Shown here: piece after piece, positions 38,134-44,400 of the stretch
Position numbering within the stretch: position 1 is the first letter of the stretch
How the letters are laid out: every line of letters starts with the position of its first letter
Assembly (NCBI GenBank): GCA_964425575.1
Contig: CAYRMN010000007.1
Coordinates: 1-44,400 of the forward strand
Source: CAYRMN01 sp964425575
Lineage (GTDB): Bacteria > Patescibacteriota > Patescibacteriia > 2-12-FULL-60-25
Length of the DNA stretch: 44,400 nucleotides
Direction of reading: 5' to 3'
Position numbers and translations under genes: made by a program
Notes under the pieces: model-generated
Database searches by the model: none
What the model saw: only the letters and a program-made list of their open reading frames with translations
What the model was told of the DNA's origin: nothing

Positions 38134-39420
38134 ATGTTCTTCTCATCAAAAACAAACATTCGTTCAGTACAGGCGCGTGAGATTCTTGATTCACGGGGAA
38201 ATCCGACTGTAGCCTGTCGGGTGACACTGGCAGGGGGAGCAAGTGCTGAGGCAAACGTTCCGTCCGGTGCGTCCACAGGTTCGCATGAGGCGCTTGAGCT
38301 TCGTGATGGTGGAAAACGATATAGAGGCAAGGGTGTGCTGAAAGCCGTTCAGTATGTGCGTGAGCAGATTGAACCTGTCTTAAAAGGCGTAGATGCTCGG
38401 CGTCAGCAGGACATTGATCATGTTATGGGTGAGCTAGATGGAACGGAGAACAAAGGGAAGCTCGGAGCGAACGCGATCTTAGCTGTCTCACTGGCCACCG
38501 CGCAGGCATTAGCAATTCAACGAAAGCTGCCACTATGGAAGTCGCTGCGTGAAACATTCCATTTTTCTAAAAAAGCTCAGCTTCCATTACCCATGATGAA
38601 TGTTTTGAATGGGGGGGCGCATGCGAATTGGTCTTTAGATGTGCAGGAATGCATGATCGTACCGCTCCAATCAAAGATGACAGAGCGGGTGAGGGTCGGG
38701 GCGGAAACGTTTCATGCCTTGCAGCAATTACTCAAACAGCAGGGATTTGCGACGACGGTAGGTGATGAAGGAGGATTTGCACCAAAGCTGCCCAATGTGG
38801 AAGCAGCGTTTGAATTATTAGTGAAAGCAATTAAAAAAGCAGGGTATCGACCAGGAAAAGACATCGCGCTTGCTACAGATGTAGCTTCGAGTGAGTTTTA
38901 TGATGCGAAAAAGAACATGTACGTCATGAAGACCGAGGGGAAACGGTATTCAGCCGCGCAGCTTTTGGAGCGGTATCAGGACTGGGTAAAAAAATACCCC
39001 CTTATTTCATTGGAAGACCCATTTGCCGAAGACGATTGGGGGGCGTGGAAGAAAACGGTCTTAGTTCTAGGCCAGAAGAAGGGAAGTACGGGAAAACGGA
39101 CAATGCTGGTTGGGGATGATTTTTTTGTGACAAATGTTGAGAGATTGCAGAGAGGTATTCAGGAAAAAGCGGCGACGGCTATTCTGATCAAACCAAATCA
39201 GATTGGTACGCTGACAGAAACAATTGATGCGATCAAGATGGCGCAGGCCGCAAAATTCGCCGTCATTATTTCTCATCGTTCTGGAGAAACAGCAGATACG
39301 ACAATTGCTGATTTGGCGGTAGCGTGTGGGGCGGAATTTATCAAAACAGGATCATTGTCACGTTCTGAGCGGGTGGAAAAATATAATCGCTTGATGGAGA
39401 TTGAAACAAGGGAAATGTAG
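38134..39420 (+). CDS. eno: Enolase
   Basis: This 428-residue enzyme converts 2-phosphoglycerate to phosphoenolpyruvate. Visible motifs are AREILDSRGNPTV, the mobile-loop SGASTG, GDEGGFAP with the catalytic Glu, SLEDPFAEDDW, the metal-site LLVGDDFFVTN (usually VGDDLFVTN; as printed MLVGDD), IKPNQIGTLTE with the catalytic Lys and SHRSGETAD. I start at 38134, which gives the standard N-terminus; the upstream in-frame ATG precedes the palindrome and promoter. It follows the tandem phosphoglycerate mutases in the pathway. Confidence 0.97.
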   Translation: MFFSSKTNIRSVQAREILDSRGNPTVACRVTLAGGASAEANVPSGASTGSHEALELRDGGKRYRGKGVLKAVQYVREQIEPVLKGVDARRQQDIDHVMGELDGTENKGKLGANAILAVSLATAQALAIQRKLPLWKSLRETFHFSKKAQLPLPMMNVLNGGAHANWSLDVQECMIVPLQSKMTERVRVGAETFHALQQLLKQQGFATTVGDEGGFAPKLPNVEAAFELLVKAIKKAGYRPGKDIALATDVASSEFYDAKKNMYVMKTEGKRYSAAQLLERYQDWVKKYPLISLEDPFAEDDWGAWKKTVLVLGQKKGSTGKRTMLVGDDFFVTNVERLQRGIQEKAATAILIKPNQIGTLTETIDAIKMAQAAKFAVIISHRSGETADTTIADLAVACGAEFIKTGSLSRSERVEKYNRLMEIETREM

Positions 39421-39459
39421 CCCCGTTGTCGTTTGTTTTGTGGGTTCGTTAAACGGTGG

Positions 39460-39465
39460 TATACT
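39460..39465 (+). promoter_or_regulatory. -10 box upstream of the PAS protein gene
   Basis: TATACT preceded by TGG (extended -10) with a weak TTGTGG box at 16-nt spacing. The leader of ~60 nt contains an AGCC/GGCT hairpin. Confidence 0.5.
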
Positions 39466-39526
39466 TTGTCGGATAGAAGAGTAGAAGCCCTGCGAGGCTC
39501 ATCGACTAATTCTTTTTGAATTATGT

Positions 39527-40012
39527 ATGGATGTCTCGCAGCAACAACCAACGATTCCTAAGAAAGAAGCAATTGTTTTTCGTTGTAAAGAGTGTGGTAA
39601 GCTTTTAGCGAAGAATGGTGATCATGGGCATTTAGAAATAAAATGCCCGCGTTGTGATACCTTAAATAGAGAAATTGAAAGTGTACTCGGGCAGATGATT
39701 ATTACGGATCCTGATGGGAGAATCGTACATATCAACCACATAACAACAGCCGTCACTGGATATACGCTGGATGAAGCGATCGGTCAGCGTCCTTCGGATT
39801 TGTGGGGAGGGCAGATGACCGCGGAGTTTTACGTATCTTTGTGGCGAACAATTAAGGAAGAAAAAAAGCCATTTATTGGAAGAATTACAAATAAAAACAA
39901 ACACGGTGACATGTATGATGTTGAGATGACCATCACGCCGATTTTAAATACGTCAGGAGAAGTTCTTTTTTATATTTGCGTTGAAGCATTACAGAAAACG
40001 CATGTCATATGA
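39527..40012 (+). CDS. Zinc-ribbon plus PAS-domain protein
   Basis: This 161-residue soluble protein has a zinc ribbon at residues ~18-45 with Cys20, Cys23, Cys40 and Cys43 (FRCKECGKLLAKNG...EIKCPRC), similar to Com-type ribbons. A single PAS domain covers ~48-155 (MIITDPDGRIVHINHITTAVTGYTLDEAIGQ, then ITNKNKHGDMYDVEMTITPI). No output domain such as a kinase or cyclase follows. It may sense a ligand or redox state and pass this on by binding a protein or nucleic acid, which is inferred. It ends 19 nt before the adhesin start. Nothing in the window identifies a partner. Confidence 0.82.
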   Translation: MDVSQQQPTIPKKEAIVFRCKECGKLLAKNGDHGHLEIKCPRCDTLNREIESVLGQMIITDPDGRIVHINHITTAVTGYTLDEAIGQRPSDLWGGQMTAEFYVSLWRTIKEEKKPFIGRITNKNKHGDMYDVEMTITPILNTSGEVLFYICVEALQKTHVI

Positions 40013-40031
40013 TTTTAAAGGTGCGGATATC

Positions 40032-43000
40032 ATGAGAGATATTTTGAAAAAAAATAGCTCACGATATGTTTGTGGTATTTTGTTTTTGTGTATTCTTTTT
40101 TCTCAAATCTGTTTCATTNNNNNNNNNNCGCATCTGCAACGATGTACCAGCCCGGTGCAACACTGGAGCCTGATTGCGCGCCGGGTAGCGCAAACTGCGG
40201 TGTAGAGGTTGTTGCTGGTGCGAATATTGGAAATGCAAATCTAACTCTCACAGCTCCTCGGTCATTATCTCTAGATGGGAATTCATTGACGCTTGATGGT
40301 ACGACTGGCGATATTATTATGAATGATAACGGTGGTCTATCTATTTCCGGCAGTCTAGATGTTGGGGGAGCCGCTCAGTTTAGTGATATTACGGTTACGG
40401 GCACCGCTGATTTTTCTTCTGGTTCGCTTATATTACCCGCCGCCTCCATCGCCGACGCCGCCCTATCTTCAAACGTCGCTCTTCTCAATCGTTCTGGACA
40501 GGTCTTCACCCAAGCAAACACCTTCTCTGCCCTCACCACCTTTGGAAACGTTTCAACCACCCAGCTCACAGCATCAGGTTACCTCTCCGTCTCTGGCGAC
40601 TTTATTTCTCCCAAAGGAGCAGATTATGCTACGACCGGTGTTCAAAACGATGTGAACCTTGGCGTTGGTTCACTCTTCCGCTATGCCGGAGGCAATACAG
40701 CGACATTTACGGGTCTTTCTGGTGGTATTGATGGAAAACAGATCCGTATCATGAATGCATCCGCATTTTCTCTGACATTAACAAACGAAGATGCAAGTTC
40801 CGTCGCAGCAAACAGAATCATCACGGCTGGAGGCGAAAATCTAACTATTCCTACCAATGTATCTGTTGGACTACAATATGATTCTGGTGCGTCGCGTTGG
40901 CGAGTGGTTGTCCTTCCAGCTACATCAGCCACGGTCAGTGGATTCGCCTTTGTGCAAGGAGGCAATGGTTTTGGTGCGACAGCGAGTCTCGGTACAACAG
41001 ACGCTAATGCACTCAATCTTCTCACAGGTGGCAATACACGCTTCACGATTGCGTCTGGAGCCTCAACCATCACGGGAACAGGCGCCACAACCCTCACAAC
41101 GAATAGCACCCTAGGCCTTTCATCAGCTGCTGGATCTGCCTTAAACGTTCTTTCTGGCACCACCGGAGCGCTCACACTTGATTCTGGCACCACAGGGAAT
41201 GTGAATGTTGGAACAGGTGTATCAGCAAAGACGATTACGATTGGAAATGGGACGGGGGCAACAAGATTGAATCTTATTGCCGGGACAGCTGGGATCCATG
41301 CAACGGGTTTATTTGTTGTAGAGAACGTTTCAAGTACTGCGCTTACCGCGCTCAACGCGATTTCAGTTGGATCGACAGCCACATCTACCATCGTTGGAAA
41401 TCATGGGCTTTCAACGCTTACTTCAGATCTTTTGGTGACAGGATCGAGCACCTTTCAAGACATGACGATTGCAAACGCAACCGTGACCGGCGTGCTTCAT
41501 GCTGCATCAATCAGTGGCGATGTTCAACAGACGACACTTGCACGAATCGGGAATTCGACGTTTTCTACGTTACAAGACATGCAGAATGTATTTCATTCAG
41601 CAGGGTATACATCTGGTGGGTTGATTACTGATGCGGGTGGAGGAGCGGTGAGTGTCGCAGCTGGAACGGGCCTTTTACGACCATTTGATTCAGCAATTTC
41701 AACGATTTTTTACGCAGACTGGCCAGCGTCAACAACGGTGGTGGTTCCTTTGAATACAAATAGATTTATTGGAGTTGAATATAATGGAGGATCCCCTCGA
41801 GTTGTTTCCCAAGCTACGCATGATTGGGATTATAAAACGAATTTTCCTTTGGGCGTTGTGTCAAATGAAAATGGCGTGATTTATATTGGCAATGATGTGC
41901 AGGGGGTGGGTGATCACGCTGCTCAAATGATTCGACGTGAGTATGAGACGATGCCATTAGCGCGCGATGAGCGTGATGGTGGTTTAATGCTGTCTGAATC
42001 CGCAGATGCGAATAGAAATATCATGTTGATGGAGGGTGCTTTGTGGGATCGATTAAATCGGTATGCAATTCCCGCCATTGATACAGCTGGAGGGGACACA
42101 TTTGATACGTATGCAGGCATGGTGAAGCAGGCTGGCGGACAAACACAATGGGATAACACGCATTATAATAATGGAGGCACACTGACAACGCTTGATGATG
42201 GGAAGTACGCTGTGCTTTGGTTTTATGTCCAGACAGACGGGTCTCTTGTCGCTGTGTATGGAACCGGTCAATACACGACACTTGCTGCCGCAACTGTAGA
42301 GGCTGAGCCTATGGATATTCCGCTTCGTTTATCGGCTACAGGTAAGCTAGTTGGGCGACTTTTTTTTCAGAAGGCAGCTGCAAATGCTGCTGATGTGTTG
42401 AGTGCTTTTAATATGAGCTCATCTGGCTCATCTGCACTAACATATCTCTCCAATTTGCAGGGTCTTGATTACATGTCATCTGGCTTAACTGGGTTTGTTG
42501 CTTCAGGTGGAATTTCCGGTGGGCAGCGCATCATAGGTGGTACCGATGGTGTGGATGGGTTGATACTGCAGAGCACTTCTGGAACGGGTGTGACTGATTT
42601 TATTACATTTTTAGTTGGTTCAGGTGGTGGGCGAGAGGCGGCGCGTATTACGCATGATGGATATTTTGGATTAGGAACTGCTTCGCCCTCCGTCATGCTG
42701 GATGTGAGTGGAGATGCAAAGGTACGAAGTATTTCAACATTTGCGTCAACGGCTACGTCCGCGCTTGCCGGATCAATGACGATTGCAGGCGGTCTAGACG
42801 TCGCTGGATCGGCGCTATTTACGAGCTTAACCGCAACAGGAACGACGGTGCTGCAAGGCCTGACAGTCGTTACTTCTACATTTACCAGTGTCACGACCAC
42901 GAATATTGCTGTTTCTGGAAATACTCAAATCGGCACAATCATTTCTGGTTTGTGGAATGGGACAGCAATCGGTTCCACGTTTGGGGGCACGAATCAAACA

Positions 43001-44400
43001 AGTTGGGTGAAAGGAGATGTTTTATATGCGAGCGCAGCTGACACACTGTCACGGCTCCCTATTGGTGCCGCAGGAACAGTTTTGACCGTTGGAGGAACGG
43101 GCGTGCCAACGTGGGCGGTAGCGGCAGCGGGCAACGGCGCGGGTGCTGGTCAGTGGACAACGTCAACGGATAGTTTATTGATTTATCCAAATGACCCAAC
43201 CAGAGTTGTATTGGTTGGAAATTCAGCGACGACCACCCTCGGTCAAGATCTCAATGCGATCTTCGCGGTAACTGGGAACTCCCTATTAAGCGGGACGACT
43301 ACGGTTACTGGTCTTGCAAGTCTCGGCGGAGGGGTATCTACAACAGATGCGATTCTTTCTGGAGTTCTCTCTGTTGGGGGCAACGCCACAACAACCGCTG
43401 GGGGCGCATTGAGTACGCACGGCTTGATTACAGCCGATGGGGTCGGAACGGGGCTATCTGTCACAAATAATATGTCAGTTGGTGGTTTGTCGACGATGTC
43501 AGATCTCCTTGTGAGCGGCTCGTCAACCTTGATAACACTCACATCAATTGATTCTCTGTTTACGAATGCGACGGCGACGAATTTATATGCAACAAATTTT
43601 TTTGTTGATAATTTTAGTCCTGCGAATCTTTCAACCGCAGGAACACTGACCGTCTCTGGTCAAGCGTCTTTGGGTAACGCTTCGACCACCGGTGACCTTT
43701 CAGTTGCTGGCAGCATCTTTGGCGCTGGCTTCACCACGACCACGAATGGGACTATAAATACACAAACAAAGTTTCAAATTGCAGGGTTGGATGTATTAAC
43801 CTCCAATACGCTTGGATCAGGCATCGTCAATTCATCGTTGACCTCGGTTGGCACATTGAGCGGTCTTACCGTCTCCGGACAAACATCTTTAGGTAACGCT
43901 TCAACAACAGGGAGCCTCTCGGTTGCAGGCACGTTGTCTGTAAATGGAAATGCGACGACCAGTGCGAATGGGACTATAAATACACAAACAAAGTTTCAAA
44001 TTGCAGGGTTGGATGTATTAACCTCCAATACGCTTGGATCAGGCATCGTCAATTCATCGTTGACCTCGGTTGGCACATTGAGCGGTCTTACCGTCTCCGG
44101 ACAAACATCTTTAGGTAACGCTTCAACCACAGGTAATCTTTCCATCGCCGGCAGTTTTTCTGTGAATGGAAATGCGACGACCAGCGCAAATGGGAATATT
44201 GCAACGAACGGGACAATCACCTCTGGATTGATAAATGGTCAAACGATTTCTGCTGCTGCAAATTTCACAGGAACATTAAATGTAGCGAGCCTATTAACCG
44301 CTTCAAGCGGTTTGACGCTTTCCAGCGGCGTACTCACTCTACCCACCGCCTCCATCGCCGACGCCGCCCTATCTTCAAACGTCGCTCTTCTCAATCGTTC
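40032..44400 (+). CDS. Giant secreted repeat adhesin / tail-fibre-like surface protein (partial, with gap)
   Basis: A signal peptide starts at 40032 (MRDILKKNSSRYV, then a hydrophobic core) and runs into an N-run at 40119-40128. After the gap I read one uninterrupted frame from 40130 to the window end, about 1,420 codons without a stop. The printed gap length puts the two parts out of frame, so the true gap must be 2 modulo 3. The start of the mature part (PGATLEPDCAPGSANCGV) has the only cysteines. The rest is Ser/Thr/Gly/Ala-rich with repeats such as TVSGQTSLGNASTTGSLSVA. A non-repetitive block (about 41620-42400, with DGKYAVLWFYVQTDGSLVAV) and ITHDGYFGLGTASPSVMLDV resemble phage tail-fibre/S74-type proteins. 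It is probably an adhesin mediating host-cell contact; it continues beyond the window. Confidence 0.8.
40119..40128. other. Assembly gap (10 N)
   Basis: Ten N lie directly after the signal peptide of the adhesin gene. Length and sequence are unknown. Confidence 1.
40437..40497 (+). repeat. Adhesin module LPxASIADAALSSNVALLNRS, first copy
   Basis: This ~60-nt stretch recurs almost unchanged at 44341-44400, where it is cut by the window end. It uses C-ending codons (GCC, TCC, ATC, GAC), unlike the codons around it. Confidence 0.9.
43743..44127 (+). repeat. 222-bp tandem repeat in the adhesin gene
   Basis: Bases 43743-43905 are identical to 43965-44127 (163 nt), an offset of 222 nt or 74 codons, with similar but non-identical sequence between. 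This indicates recent duplication or gene conversion inside the coding frame. Confidence 0.92.

Noticed and set aside
43743..44127. CRISPR-like regular repeats
   Set aside because: The repeats are long, in frame and encode protein sequence. There are no spacers of uniform length and no cas genes.

Overview
The window looks like a chromosome segment of a small-genome bacterium of the Candidate Phyla Radiation (Patescibacteria). The evidence is mixed. The secreted protease at 2005-3147 ends in a repeat-type surface domain that I associate with this group. The last 4.4 kb encode part of a giant secreted repeat adhesin of a kind common there. Intergenic palindromic repeats are dense, and many genes have short or absent leaders. 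TGA is an ordinary stop codon (it ends prfA), so the UGA-recoding CPR lineages are excluded. Two runs of N (15090-15115 and 40119-40128) show that this is a scaffold, so contiguity across them is not proven.

Host backbone, left to right: a partial tRNA-Asp; a two-gene minus-strand unit (trypsin-like protease, then an HD/nucleotidyltransferase-like fusion); a HIT protein; two tandem divergent copies of gpmI; mutM, nth, a PAP2 phosphatase and mltG; a UvrD/PcrA helicase; a degenerate MetK-like protein; a cyclophilin lipoprotein; a C39-like peptidase with a coupled membrane protein; xseA-xseB; a PF04020-type membrane protein; an archaeal-type UMP kinase; a Bcp peroxiredoxin; a DedA protein; tRNA-Val; a small hydrolase; a methyltransferase; a membrane protein coupled to yraN; queA; rpmE, prfA, rpsB and tsf; gapA-pgk; a SIMPL protein; eno; a zinc-ribbon/PAS protein; and the adhesin. 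Lower glycolysis (gapA, pgk, gpmI x2, eno), base-excision repair, cell-wall turnover and translation are the main themes.

Five GC-rich blocks interrupt this backbone: about 3870-7264, 13987-14954, 14957-15622, 27911-28673 and 31454-32940. Their proteins look like those of Myxococcota (cysteine-rich NCGACG-type lipoprotein, excisionase-type HTH fused to a receiver, zinc-ribbon/TM protein). Each block begins with an exact TTGACA -35 box, a 17-nt spacer and a recognisable -10 box. Each then has a leader with a stem-loop, a ribosome-binding site and one or two genes, and ends at an intrinsic terminator or terminator-like hairpin. One promoter overlaps the prfA stop codon and one terminator tract overlaps the mltG stop codon. 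The blocks are therefore complete transcription units placed between intact host genes. Either whole units were acquired from a GC-rich donor, or the scaffold is chimeric in a very unusual way.

The intergenic spaces hold several repeat families. The most interesting is a ~130-bp element present three times (3734-3856, 30204-30335, 33926-34065) whose hairpin arms change in compensating fashion between copies. A second is a pair of elements (19111-19228, 25249-25375) with unrelated but self-complementary arms around a similar core.
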